Positions 6,346 through 15,055 of a stretch of DNA of 45,405 nt are shown here, one piece after another. The position numbers and the translations under genes were made by a program. Position 1 is the first letter of the stretch; every line of letters starts with the position of its first letter. Source of the DNA: Legionellales bacterium. Lineage in GTDB: Bacteria > Pseudomonadota > Gammaproteobacteria > Eutrophobiales > Eutrophobiaceae. The notes beneath the pieces were generated by a model that searched no databases, was not told where the DNA came from, and saw only the letters and a program-made list of their open reading frames with translations. The stretch lies in contig NZJM01000031.1 of assembly GCA_002692205.1 (NCBI GenBank), positions 1 to 45,405 on the forward strand, given 5' to 3'.

Positions 6346-8070
6346 ATGGAAAATGTATTTAAAGAAGCTTTAAAGATAGCAGCACTTTTGCTTATGAGTG
6401 CTAGCTTTATTCATGCAGGCCAAAATGATTCTGTCGATATGCAGACAATTGATTATGTCGATGATGAAGATGACGCGAATACTTCTTTAGTAGAGGATAT
6501 TGCTGCTGGCGAAAAAAATGGGGAATTAAAACTACAGACTGATGAAAGCATTGCGCAACCAGTTGATGTAATACTCGTGCTTGATAACTCGGGTAGTATG
6601 AAAAAAAATGATCCCGAATTTTTAGTTGGAAATGCAATAAAAGAGTTTATCAGTCAAGCAAGTGAAAATACGCGAGTTGGGATTATTATTTTTGCTGAAA
6701 CAGCAGATCTCAAAGTTTCTTTATCAGCATCATCTTACGCAAATCACGAAGAAGCTTTAAATAGCATCAAAGAAATAAACTATAAAGGTCAATACACGGA
6801 TTTTCCGGCTGCTATAGAACGAGCGATTTATGAGCTTAAAGAGACCGCACGCGAAGATGCTCAAAAATCGATCATTTTTATGACAGATGGCATAGTAGAT
6901 ACAGGAGATGCCGGTCGTGATTTAGAGAAGTCTAGATGGATGCGTCAAGAATTGGCTGCTGACGCTGCTGACAATGAAATAAAAGTATTCGGAATAGCTT
7001 TTACGGAATCAGCTGATTTCCAATTAATCCAGTCAATTTCTCAACAAACATCTGGGGAGTATTTTCGCGCATTAACCGCTACGGATTTACAAAATGTTTT
7101 TGTAGAAATTGAGAATATTATAAATGAAGCAGCTGATTCATTAGTCGTTTTAGAATCAGATGAGATTTTAGTATCGACCGATATTCAGCCTGATGTATCA
7201 CAAGTTATTTTAGATAATGCAGAAATGGATAACGTTGCTGATACAATAAGACCCAGAATTGAAGCTGTTGAGAAAGCTTTATATGATTTAGAGGGGCCAG
7301 CTTTACTTTCATCTAGTTCGCTATTAGCAATAATATTATTATTCCTTGTTATGACTTTATTGTTTTTATTTTTACAAAGAAAACGGTTATTGAAAGTCGA
7401 TAAAAATGATTTTGTTCAAGAAGCCTACATAAATGATCCTGAAGGAAAAACTAATAAGCAGGCACACATTCTTGATGAAAGACCTAAAATGATTGGTCGT
7501 GTTGCTGGAAAGGATACAGATCACATGGATTATATTGTTGTTAATGAATCAACTATTAGTCGTCGACATGCTCTAATAGAATATAAAGACTATTCATTCT
7601 GGATCATTGATCAAGGAAGCAGCAATGGAACCTTTATAAATAATGAAAAAATTAATAATGAAGTTAGATTGAAACATGGTGATAAAATAAGACTTCATAA
7701 TTATGAGTTTGATTTCATTGTTCCTGAGATGGATGAAAACGATGAAACAATTGTATATACCCCAGGAATGAAGCCACTTGTTGATGATGACGGTAATAAA
7801 TTGGTTTCTGAAGAAATAACATACGGTCTAGAGGAGATCGCAAATAACCCCATTAAATCAAAGGCTACCCAAGTAAGTAATGCATCTGATATATCGAATG
7901 ATGAAGAGGTTACAGTAATTCATAATACAAGTCACGAAGGCGTCACTGACCTAGATTTGGATAATGATGCAGCTAGTCTGATTAATAAGGATATTGATGA
8001 AGAAAATATAGATGACGATGACGATGATGATGATGATGATACAACCGTGATTAGTACAATCAATAATTAA
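6346..8070 (+). CDS. membrane protein with periplasmic VWA domain, one TM helix, cytoplasmic FHA domain and acidic tail
   Basis: I place the start at ATG 6346, with GGGA upstream, rather than the track's TTG at 6334. That gives 574 residues with a signal peptide (LKIAALLLMSASFIHAG). The VWA domain (about 72-258) has a complete MIDAS: DNSGSM, the Thr in QYTDFPAA and FMTDGIVD. A single TM helix (about 325-343, LLAIILLFLVMTLLFLFL) ends in RKR, placing the C-terminal half in the cytoplasm. The FHA domain (about 380-458) shows PKMIGRV, SRRHALIE and DQGSSNGTFI. The tail is very acidic, with ten consecutive Asp and three DE-T-hydrophobic motifs that could be phosphothreonine sites. It looks like a transmembrane connector between a periplasmic protein ligand and FHA signalling. 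The specific function is unknown. Confidence 0.85.
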   Translation: MENVFKEALKIAALLLMSASFIHAGQNDSVDMQTIDYVDDEDDANTSLVEDIAAGEKNGELKLQTDESIAQPVDVILVLDNSGSMKKNDPEFLVGNAIKEFISQASENTRVGIIIFAETADLKVSLSASSYANHEEALNSIKEINYKGQYTDFPAAIERAIYELKETAREDAQKSIIFMTDGIVDTGDAGRDLEKSRWMRQELAADAADNEIKVFGIAFTESADFQLIQSISQQTSGEYFRALTATDLQNVFVEIENIINEAADSLVVLESDEILVSTDIQPDVSQVILDNAEMDNVADTIRPRIEAVEKALYDLEGPALLSSSSLLAIILLFLVMTLLFLFLQRKRLLKVDKNDFVQEAYINDPEGKTNKQAHILDERPKMIGRVAGKDTDHMDYIVVNESTISRRHALIEYKDYSFWIIDQGSSNGTFINNEKINNEVRLKHGDKIRLHNYEFDFIVPEMDENDETIVYTPGMKPLVDDDGNKLVSEEITYGLEEIANNPIKSKATQVSNASDISNDEEVTVIHNTSHEGVTDLDLDNDAASLINKDIDEENIDDDDDDDDDDTTVISTINN

Positions 8071-8145
8071 AATATACTCTAAATTTTTTTCAAAAATATT
8101 TGGTAGGTATCGCAAACTACCATCAAAAACAATAAGACCTTACCA

Positions 8146-9123
8146 ATGAAGAAAGAATACCCTAGACTTTTAAAAATCATTTCTGATGGAAATTTTCATT
8201 CAGGTGAAACGCTAGCGGTTAAATTAGGTGTTTCTAGGGCTGCAATATGGAAATCGATCAAATCACTTCAAAAAAATGGTTTAGAAGTTTCTGCAATTCC
8301 AGGAAAGGGTTATTGCTTAGATAATAAATTTGAACCGCTATTAGCTAATGAAATACAGAGCATGATATCTAGAAGAGCCCAAAAATGCTGCAAGGATATC
8401 AATGTTGTATTAGAAATAAAATCAACAAACTCATATTTTCTTGATCAATTAAATCAAAAAAAATCAATTCATGGTTCCGTTTTGCTTGCTGAATACCAAT
8501 CAGACGGAAGGGGTCGTAGAAACAAAAAATGGTTATCACCCATTACTAGTGGTATTTGTTTCTCCTTAGGGTGGCGTTTTGAAGTAATGCCAATAAATTT
8601 GGGGTTATTATCCTTATATATGGGTCTTGCAATAGCGCGAGCTTTGAAGTCTTTAGGGCTTAAAGGAATTGGTTTGAAGTGGCCCAATGATGTTATTGTA
8701 ATGAATCATAAAATAGGCGGAATATTACTCGATATTCGAGGTGAAAGCGCCGGACCTTTAGATGTTGTAATTGGTGTTGGGGTCAATTATAAATTACCAA
8801 AAAAAGAAATAGTTAATATTGATCAATCTATAATTGATATATCTAATGCTTCGAAGAAATATTTATCAAGAAACATGATAGCCGCTAATTTAATATCTAA
8901 TATTTTTGAGATACTTAATGATTTGGTAATTGGTAGCAATTCAAATTTAATAAAAGAATGGCGAGAATATGATTGTTTTTTTGATCAAGAAGCTAAATTA
9001 ATATTAGCTAACGAGGAAATAACGGGAACATTGAAAGGAATAAACGATCAAGGTGCATTATTAATATCAGTAAATGGCAGGCTATTGAGTTATAATTCAG
9101 GCGAAGTTAGTTTAAGAATATAA
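8146..9123 (+). CDS. birA: bifunctional biotin-[acetyl-CoA-carboxylase] ligase / biotin operon repressor
   Basis: A 325-residue protein that activates biotin to biotinyl-AMP and attaches it to the carboxyl-carrier protein. The N-terminal winged helix (about 1-60, FHSGETLAVKLGVSRAAIWKSIKSL) indicates it can also bind DNA. The catalytic domain has the adenylate loop DGRGRRNKKW, LKWPNDV and KIGGILLD, and a C-terminal SH3-like part (ITGTLKGINDQGALLI). It is followed after two bases by coaX, an arrangement common in proteobacteria (birA-coaX). Length is normal. Confidence 0.95.
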   Translation: MKKEYPRLLKIISDGNFHSGETLAVKLGVSRAAIWKSIKSLQKNGLEVSAIPGKGYCLDNKFEPLLANEIQSMISRRAQKCCKDINVVLEIKSTNSYFLDQLNQKKSIHGSVLLAEYQSDGRGRRNKKWLSPITSGICFSLGWRFEVMPINLGLLSLYMGLAIARALKSLGLKGIGLKWPNDVIVMNHKIGGILLDIRGESAGPLDVVIGVGVNYKLPKKEIVNIDQSIIDISNASKKYLSRNMIAANLISNIFEILNDLVIGSNSNLIKEWREYDCFFDQEAKLILANEEITGTLKGINDQGALLISVNGRLLSYNSGEVSLRI

Positions 9124-9125
9124 AT

Positions 9126-9872
9126 ATGAAACTCTTATTAGATATAGGTAATTCATCGGTCAATTGGGCTAGTGAAAAAAAATCAAAATTTTTATCACAA
9201 GGCTCGTTTATATATGATAAAGAGAATGTTGAAGGCAGTTTAAAAAATAATTTATCGCTTACAAAAGAGACCTCAAAAATACTATTATCCAATGTTGCTG
9301 GATTAGAAGTCTATAATTCTCTAAATTGCTGGATAAAAAAACACGGGGATATTGAGTTATGGCAATCATCTGTAGATGAGAAATTCAAGGGCCTAAGCAC
9401 AAGCTATACTGAATCTAAACAGATAGGAATTGATCGCTGGCTAGCAATGGTAGCAAGCTGGGATAAGTATCACTCATCATTATGCGTAGTAAATTGCGGT
9501 ACCGCACTCACCATTGATCTAGTTGATATACATGGGCATCATTTGGGCGGATATATTATGCCAGGTGCTGAATTGATGCATAAAGCTTTAATGAGAAATA
9601 CCGATAAAATCAATGTTAGTATGACGAATATAGCATCACTAGATTATGCCTCAAATACACAGGCGGCAGTAAATAATGGTGTTTTTTTAGCTTTAGTATC
9701 TGCCATTGAGCGCATTGTTAATAAATTTTCAGTTGAATCAGGTGTCATGCCAAAATGTATTATTTCGGGAGGCAATGCTGAATTGATCGAACCATTACTC
9801 GAGTATCAATTTGAGTTCGAACCTAATCTTGTTTTGCGTGGTCTTTTAATCGCTCATAATACTTCAATATAG
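9126..9872 (+). CDS. coaX: type III pantothenate kinase
   Basis: A 248-residue enzyme for the first step of CoA synthesis. It shows the ASKHA phosphate loops LLDIGNSSVNWA at the N-terminus and VNCGTALTIDLVD (phosphate 2), plus GGYIMPGAELM and the C-terminal IISGGNAELI, all hallmarks of CoaX. TKQIGIDRWLAM-type text is present as SKQIGIDRWLAM, the CoaX G-x-DR-xxA motif. It follows birA with a two-base gap, so the two are surely co-transcribed. Confidence 0.95.
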   Translation: MKLLLDIGNSSVNWASEKKSKFLSQGSFIYDKENVEGSLKNNLSLTKETSKILLSNVAGLEVYNSLNCWIKKHGDIELWQSSVDEKFKGLSTSYTESKQIGIDRWLAMVASWDKYHSSLCVVNCGTALTIDLVDIHGHHLGGYIMPGAELMHKALMRNTDKINVSMTNIASLDYASNTQAAVNNGVFLALVSAIERIVNKFSVESGVMPKCIISGGNAELIEPLLEYQFEFEPNLVLRGLLIAHNTSI

Positions 9873-9948
9873 ATTAGCTATTTACCTTTAATTTTTCGTA
9901 TAATCTTTTAGATATCATACATAGTAATAAAACAAGGGATGGTGATTT

Positions 9949-10022
9949 GCCCCGATAGTTAAATGGTATAACCGATGATTTGTAATCATCTATTGGGGGT
10001 TCGATTCCCTCTCGGGGCTCCA
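9949..10022 (+). tRNA. tRNA-Thr(UGU), CCA encoded
   Basis: Acceptor GCCCCGA pairs with TCGGGGC, followed by T and an encoded CCA. The anticodon stem GATGA/TCATC encloses the loop TTTGTAA, giving anticodon TGT for ACA codons. The T-arm GGGGG-TTCGATT-CCCTC is standard. The D-arm is short (GTT/AAC, three pairs) and the variable loop has four bases, so the molecule is only 71 nt before CCA, at the low end for a bacterial tRNA. It lies between coaX and the TPR protein gene, on the same strand. Confidence 0.93.
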
Positions 10023-10078
10023 CTTTAGTTTATGAGGATTTATGGGATTTTATTTTATCGACTAAAAAAATATATTAT

Positions 10079-11476
10079 ATGCAAATAGTCAGGAACATTT
10101 TATTAGTTTTTCTTCTAACCGTCACGTTGGGTAGTAACTCCTATTCGCAAGTTACATATAGTGAAATTCAATTACTTATAGATAATGAAAAATATAAAGA
10201 TGCACTCGATTTAACTGAAGACCATCTTTCTCGCAATAAATCTGATGTTAAATTTCAATTTTTAAAGGGCCTGATTTTAACGAAGCTAGGTAGATATGAT
10301 GATGCGGAGAAAATATATTATAGAATAGCTGAACAAAATCCAAATTTACCCGAGCCTTTAAATAACTTAGCGGTAATTTATGCAATTCAGGGTAAATATT
10401 CACAAGCACAAGACGTACTTAAAAAAGCATTGAGTTCTAATAAAAATTACGAAACTGCCTATAATAATCTTAGCGATATTTATGCTAAAGCTGCTAGTCA
10501 TGCGTATAACCAAGCATTAGGTTTAGAGAAGGGTAAGGCGGATAGTAAAGAGAAATTATTGATTCTTAGTGAACTAAATTTACCTGAATCTGAGATTATT
10601 GAATCGTTGAGTAGCGAAAATTTAGAGCTTAAAAGCGTATTAAAGGATATAGAAAAAGCGCTTAATGAAAATAAGTTAGCTATGAAAATTAAAAATCAAC
10701 AACTAGCTAAACTCGGCGAAACTCAGAGATCAATTCAAAAATTAATGCAAGAAAAATTAGAACTTAATATGACTATAAAAGAGCTTAAGGGTTCTTTGGA
10801 TGAAGTTATGTACTCACTCACACTTAAAGATGAACAATTAGCTAAGCTTGAAAAAACAGAAAAAGCTCTTGCATCACTATCCAATACAAATAAAGATCTT
10901 AAAGATAGACTATTGAGAACTGAAGAATCACTGGGACAATTAAATAGCTCACTAGTACTTAAAGATGAACAATTAGCTAAGCTTGATCAAGGGTTTAATG
11001 CGACGGTTACAAATGCGTTAAAAAAAGAAAATAATAATCTAAAAGATAAAGTAAAAGAGAGAGAAATATTGCTTGATGAGCTTAAAAAGTCAGTCGCTGC
11101 AAAAGAAGAAAATGAAAATACTAATAAATTGAGTGAACAGAAAAAAGCCATTGAATTAGCTATAAACCAATGGGCGAGCGCTTGGTCTTCAAAAGATGTA
11201 GAGGGTTACATCTCAAGTTATGCAGATGATTTTAAGCCTTCAAGAGGGTTAAGTAAAAATAAATGGGAAAAACAAAGGCGTGAACGTCTTGCAAACCCAG
11301 CTTTTATCAAGATAACATTAGTTAATCTGAATATTGAAATTAACGATAACGGTTTTGCAAAAATAAGATTTAAGCAGGAATATAAATCAGACACATACAG
11401 TGATGAAGTTGAAAAAGAGATAACAGTTATGATGTTTAAGGATAAATGGTTGATTACACGTGAGAGAGTACGTTAA
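10079..11476 (+). CDS. exported TPR / coiled-coil protein with NTF2-like C-terminal domain
   Basis: The 465-residue protein has a signal peptide (MQIVRNILLVFLLTVTLGSNSYSQ). TPR repeats occupy about 30-140 (FLKGLILTKLGRYDDAEKIYYRIAEQNPN; LNNLAVIYAIQGKYSQAQDVLKKAL). A long coiled coil (about 180-350) contains three 45-residue repeats carrying LAKL, and an NTF2/SnoaL-like C-terminus follows (about 360-465: INQWASAWSSKDVEGYISSYADDFKP). The start has no clear ribosome-binding site but the signal peptide supports it. Its stop overlaps the start of the L,D-transpeptidase gene, whose C-terminus resembles this NTF2 domain. That suggests a periplasmic partner or scaffold in peptidoglycan crosslinking. 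This role is inferred from the pairing. Confidence 0.78.
   Translation: MQIVRNILLVFLLTVTLGSNSYSQVTYSEIQLLIDNEKYKDALDLTEDHLSRNKSDVKFQFLKGLILTKLGRYDDAEKIYYRIAEQNPNLPEPLNNLAVIYAIQGKYSQAQDVLKKALSSNKNYETAYNNLSDIYAKAASHAYNQALGLEKGKADSKEKLLILSELNLPESEIIESLSSENLELKSVLKDIEKALNENKLAMKIKNQQLAKLGETQRSIQKLMQEKLELNMTIKELKGSLDEVMYSLTLKDEQLAKLEKTEKALASLSNTNKDLKDRLLRTEESLGQLNSSLVLKDEQLAKLDQGFNATVTNALKKENNNLKDKVKEREILLDELKKSVAAKEENENTNKLSEQKKAIELAINQWASAWSSKDVEGYISSYADDFKPSRGLSKNKWEKQRRERLANPAFIKITLVNLNIEINDNGFAKIRFKQEYKSDTYSDEVEKEITVMMFKDKWLITRERVR
10691..11095 (+). repeat. 135-bp (45-codon) in-frame repeat, three units
   Basis: The codons for K-[ND]-[QE]-Q-LAKL recur at 10691, 10826 and 10961, exactly 135 bases apart each time. 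Units two and three share 30 identical bases (10822-10851 and 10957-10986, including GATGAACAATTAGCTAAGC). The period keeps both frame and heptad phase of the coiled coil. The outer boundaries are approximate. Confidence 0.8.
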
Positions 11477-12690
11477 TGAGCATAAGATACAAAATTATAG
11501 CCTCAATATTATTTCTTCAGTCAAATATTTTATCAGCTGAAGGCAATTCTAGTGGAGAAATATCTTTATCTGAGGCAGAAATATCAATATATTCAGAAAA
11601 AGCATTAATTCAGGCGGTTGAGTATGTCAGAAATAATGAAATAAATAAGGCTATTGAGGAATTAAATCAATTACTAAAAACAAACCCCAGCTTTAATGCA
11701 GCTCAACTTATGTATGCGGACTTAATGCTATCTCGATCAAAAGCAATAACTGATTTTGGTAATATAACAAGCGCCCCTTTTAATCATATCGATTCATTGC
11801 TAACTGAAGTAAAAGCAAGATGGGATTTTCATAAAAACTCGGTTGATAAAAATAAAATACCGTCATCTTTAATAAAATTAGCTAATACACAAAGCCATGT
11901 AATCGTTGTCGATGCTCAATCCTCTCGATTGTTTTTATTTGAAAATGATAATGGTGTTCCTAAATTAAAAAGTGATTTTTATGTCACTATTGGTAAAAAT
12001 GGTACAGGTAAATATACCGAAGGCGATCAGAAAACACCCATTGGGGTTTACTTTGTAACTGGTTTTATTCCATCTGAAGATTTGCCCGATCTTTATGGCG
12101 ATGGTGCATTTCCGATTAACTACCCCAATGCCTGGGATCAAAGACATAATCGAACAGGATATGGAATATGGCTTCATGGCACTCCAAGTAAAGTTTATAG
12201 CCGTGCACCGAAAGATAGCAATGGATGTGTCATTGTTAGCAATAATGATTTGAATACATTAGCTGACTTTATAGATGAAGGAAAAACGCCAGTGATTATT
12301 GCTAATTCTATAAATTGGATAAATAAGAAAGAATGGAAAAAAAGAAATGACAATTATAATTTATTTGTCGAACAGTGGCGTCGAGACTGGGAAACGCGTA
12401 ATGTAAAATTATACTTACGTCATTATTCAAAAGAATATACAGGCCTGGGTAAAAATTATGATTCATGGGTCCAATATAAAAGTAGAGTTATACCTACAAA
12501 AAAATTTATTAAAGTAGACCTATCAAATAAAAGTGTTTTTCTCTATCCAGATATTCCTGATTTAATGGTCGTTACTTTTTTACAAGATTATAGTAGTGAT
12601 ACTTTTCGTAGAAAATTTGTAAAAAGGCAATACTGGAGAATGGAGGAAGATGGAAAGTGGCGTATTATATATGAGGGCACCGCATCCTAG
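11476..12690 (+). CDS. L,D-transpeptidase (YkuD) with NTF2-like C-terminal domain
   Basis: A 404-residue exported enzyme (signal MSIRYKIIASILFLQSNILSAEG). A short TPR-like segment is followed by the YkuD domain (about 135-285): IVVDAQSSRLFLFE, KTPIGVYFVTG, then IWLHGTP and the catalytic Cys in KDSNGCVIVSN. These enzymes form 3-3 crosslinks or attach lipoproteins in peptidoglycan, in the periplasm. The last 110 residues (VEQWRRDWETRNVKLYLRHYSKEY) form an NTF2-like domain like that of the preceding gene, the layout of the Cds6-type family. It overlaps the preceding gene by one base (TAATG), implying translational coupling. It converges with the M14 peptidase, six bases away. Confidence 0.88.
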   Translation: MSIRYKIIASILFLQSNILSAEGNSSGEISLSEAEISIYSEKALIQAVEYVRNNEINKAIEELNQLLKTNPSFNAAQLMYADLMLSRSKAITDFGNITSAPFNHIDSLLTEVKARWDFHKNSVDKNKIPSSLIKLANTQSHVIVVDAQSSRLFLFENDNGVPKLKSDFYVTIGKNGTGKYTEGDQKTPIGVYFVTGFIPSEDLPDLYGDGAFPINYPNAWDQRHNRTGYGIWLHGTPSKVYSRAPKDSNGCVIVSNNDLNTLADFIDEGKTPVIIANSINWINKKEWKKRNDNYNLFVEQWRRDWETRNVKLYLRHYSKEYTGLGKNYDSWVQYKSRVIPTKKFIKVDLSNKSVFLYPDIPDLMVVTFLQDYSSDTFRRKFVKRQYWRMEEDGKWRIIYEGTAS

Positions 12691-12696
12691 TGATTT

Positions 12697-13596
12697 TTAT
12701 TCGGGGTCGTAATCATACTCTTGTGTTGCACTGCCATCATTCTCAACGATATTTTTACGTAGCCAACCCACTAAATCACGCCAAATATTACCAATTTCTT
12801 CTTTTGTAGGCATAATTCCGGCATATGGAAGCTCCACGGTAATTATAGGAATTTGACGTTGTACACCCGCAAAGTTTCCGAGAGAACCTGGGTACGTACC
12901 AAGATAGCTTAGGTAAAGACTACCTAATTTATCAGGCGCATTTCTGGGACCATCGTGATCAATTACTCCGTATGGCGCGTGTATAGCTAGAATTACATCA
13001 GGCTGAAAAGTATTTATATGGCCAACTAACCAGTTTGATTCCGGCTCACTCAGCGCCTCTGGACCTGGATAATATCTCGGATCTTTCCCTTTTTCTTCTA
13101 TCCAATATTTTATTGCCGTATTCTCCCAGTTCTGTGAATCTGGCATTGGAAAATTGCGGTTTAAATCAACATTATTTTCATTCATTCGTTGCGATTTTTT
13201 TCTCAATAAACCATCTGGATTTAGTAATGGAACAATATTCCAATGAAATAGACCGCTATGATGTTGATTGAGTATTTTCAGCCATTTGAAAACTATACTT
13301 ACCGATGAATACTCATCACCATGAATACCACCTATTAGTAATACCTTACCCAGAGGGAGACGATTTTCTAATGGCGGATATTCCTTAATTAAAATTACAT
13401 CATCTTTAACTGTCCATCCATCAGTTACAGATAATTTAATATCCAAACAATCATTAATACTGACACTTCCTAGTTTAGAGCCTATCCTTTTACATTGGTC
13501 ATTAACCGGGCTCATCTCATCTCCTGCTATCAATTGCGATGACAAGAAGAATGAAACTAGGAAAGTTTTTAATAAAAGAACCATTTTGTTATTCAT
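12697..13596 (-). CDS. M14-family zinc carboxypeptidase, MpaA-like (murein peptide amidase)
   Basis: About 299 residues with an export signal (MVLLLKTFLVSFFLSSQLIAGDE). The M14 zinc site is complete: GGIHGDEYSS (HxxE), NVDLNRNFP with the substrate-binding NR, ILAIHAPYG (third ligand) and the catalytic Glu in ITVELPYAG. Of M14 enzymes it most resembles MpaA, which removes meso-diaminopimelate from murein tripeptides, though MpaA is cytoplasmic and this one has a signal peptide. I prefer the ATG at 13596 over the track's TTG at 13617. Either way it overlaps the end of ubiA, so it is the last gene of the long minus-strand array. It converges on the L,D-transpeptidase gene. Confidence 0.8.
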   Translation of the reverse strand: MNNKMVLLLKTFLVSFFLSSQLIAGDEMSPVNDQCKRIGSKLGSVSINDCLDIKLSVTDGWTVKDDVILIKEYPPLENRLPLGKVLLIGGIHGDEYSSVSIVFKWLKILNQHHSGLFHWNIVPLLNPDGLLRKKSQRMNENNVDLNRNFPMPDSQNWENTAIKYWIEEKGKDPRYYPGPEALSEPESNWLVGHINTFQPDVILAIHAPYGVIDHDGPRNAPDKLGSLYLSYLGTYPGSLGNFAGVQRQIPIITVELPYAGIMPTKEEIGNIWRDLVGWLRKNIVENDGSATQEYDYDPE

Positions 13597-14467
13597 AATA
13601 GTTAAAAAATAATCCAATAAATATTACTAGTCCAAATAAATTATTATTTAAGAATGCTTTCATACAATTATTTCTTTTTCTATTCTTTATTAAATATAAT
13701 TGATATATAAATAAGCATGCTCCAATTACTAAGCCAATATAGTACTCGAAACCTAGGGAAGCTTGCCTTCCAAATATAGCTAGCGCAATAATAACAAGCC
13801 CTTGAATTATACCAATAATTATACGATCAGCATCGTCGAATAAAATAGCAGTCGATTTAATACCAATTTTCAGATCGTCGTCACGATCTATCATTGCGTA
13901 AATAGTATCATACGCAACCGTCCAAAGTATATTAGCAATGAATAGCAACCATGCTATCCGTGGTATAGAGTTGGAGGTTGCAGCAAAAGCCATAGGAATT
14001 GACCAACTAAATGCTATTCCTAAAAAAAATTGAGGAATATATGTATAACGTTTAAGAAAGGGGTAAGCACTCGCTAGAATAATTGCTATGAACGCAAGCT
14101 GAATCGTTAACTTATTTGTTGTTAAGACTAATAAGAACGATAAAGAAACTAAGATGCAAGCAAAAATAAATGCATCAATTGAAGATAGTTTATTCGCTGC
14201 TAAAGGCCTATTCTTTGTACGTGCAACAAATTTATCAAGATCTTTATCAATAATATCATTCAAAATACATCCAGCTGAGCGCATTAAGATAACACCTAGA
14301 ATAAATACTATCAGAATACGATTATCAGGAAATCCTTCTGCAGCTATCCATAATCCCCAAAGAGTAGGCCATAGTAATAAAAAAATACCAATAGGACGAT
14401 TTAGTCTTATTAATAATAAATATTGCTTAAATTTTTCTAGTTTTAATTTAATTATTTTTAGGTTCAT
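13589..14467 (-). CDS. ubiA: 4-hydroxybenzoate polyprenyltransferase
   Basis: A 292-residue integral membrane enzyme that prenylates 4-hydroxybenzoate in ubiquinone synthesis. The two Asp-rich metal/diphosphate motifs are clear: NDIIDKDLDKFVARTKNRPLA and YDTIYAMIDRDDD. The N-terminal RLNRPIGIFLLLWPTLWGLW is typical of UbiA. It follows ubiC by 35 bases, the standard ubiCA order. Confidence 0.96.
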   Translation of the reverse strand: MNLKIIKLKLEKFKQYLLLIRLNRPIGIFLLLWPTLWGLWIAAEGFPDNRILIVFILGVILMRSAGCILNDIIDKDLDKFVARTKNRPLAANKLSSIDAFIFACILVSLSFLLVLTTNKLTIQLAFIAIILASAYPFLKRYTYIPQFFLGIAFSWSIPMAFAATSNSIPRIAWLLFIANILWTVAYDTIYAMIDRDDDLKIGIKSTAILFDDADRIIIGIIQGLVIIALAIFGRQASLGFEYYIGLVIGACLFIYQLYLIKNRKRNNCMKAFLNNNLFGLVIFIGLFFNYYE

Positions 14468-14502
14468 AATTATGTATGTTTTTAATATATAGAAATAAAC
14501 TT

Positions 14503-15039
14503 CTATGTTCCCATAAGTGCTGGGAGAAAAATTTCAATAACAAGTAAAGGTTTACTATTTATATAGAATATCGATTGTCTGGCGAATAGGCTATAGGGTA
14601 TTTTTTCATCCAAAGTGATTTTACTATGACTTATATCCTGGAGCGAAATCTTTCCATACTTAATATTTTTACGATGGGCTTTTTTATTTTTGAATAGTAC
14701 TTCTCCAAGTGGACTATGTCCCAATCTCGTAAGTTTTTGATTTTTTCTATCGAGCGTTTTTCTAGGGATAATAGTACGAGCATATACCAGTTTTTCATTA
14801 TTACAGCTTAAATAAGATTCCCTCACAAAAGAATTTTCATTATTACGTAGTGATAGAACTCGCATTTCATCAGGTAATGCTTTGCACCATGATTCATTTA
14901 TTAAACTTATATCAAATCTTCCTGTACATTTTTTTTGTAAAAGACGCGTTAATGAACCGCTTTCAAATATAAATTTTTTTAGGTGTTTGTTTTTGACAGC
15001 GAGTCTAACAATTTCTTTATTTTTCCAACTTATTTTCAA
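14503..15039 (-). CDS. ubiC: chorismate pyruvate-lyase
   Basis: A 178-residue cytoplasmic protein with SGSLTRLLQKKC, VRESYLSC, YARTIIPRKTL and RLGHSPLGEVLF, the conserved line-up of UbiC, which converts chorismate to 4-hydroxybenzoate plus pyruvate. It is rather divergent and very Lys-rich, but its position between recG and ubiA supports the call. Gap to recG is 16 bases. Confidence 0.88.
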   Translation of the reverse strand: MKISWKNKEIVRLAVKNKHLKKFIFESGSLTRLLQKKCTGRFDISLINESWCKALPDEMRVLSLRNNENSFVRESYLSCNNEKLVYARTIIPRKTLDRKNQKLTRLGHSPLGEVLFKNKKAHRKNIKYGKISLQDISHSKITLDEKIPYSLFARQSIFYINSKPLLVIEIFLPALMGT

Positions 15040-15055
15040 TTACATGTTTTCCATT

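Noticed and set aside
14154-14492. 112-residue plus-strand ORF opposite ubiA
   Set aside because: Shadow of ubiA with no independent start signal.
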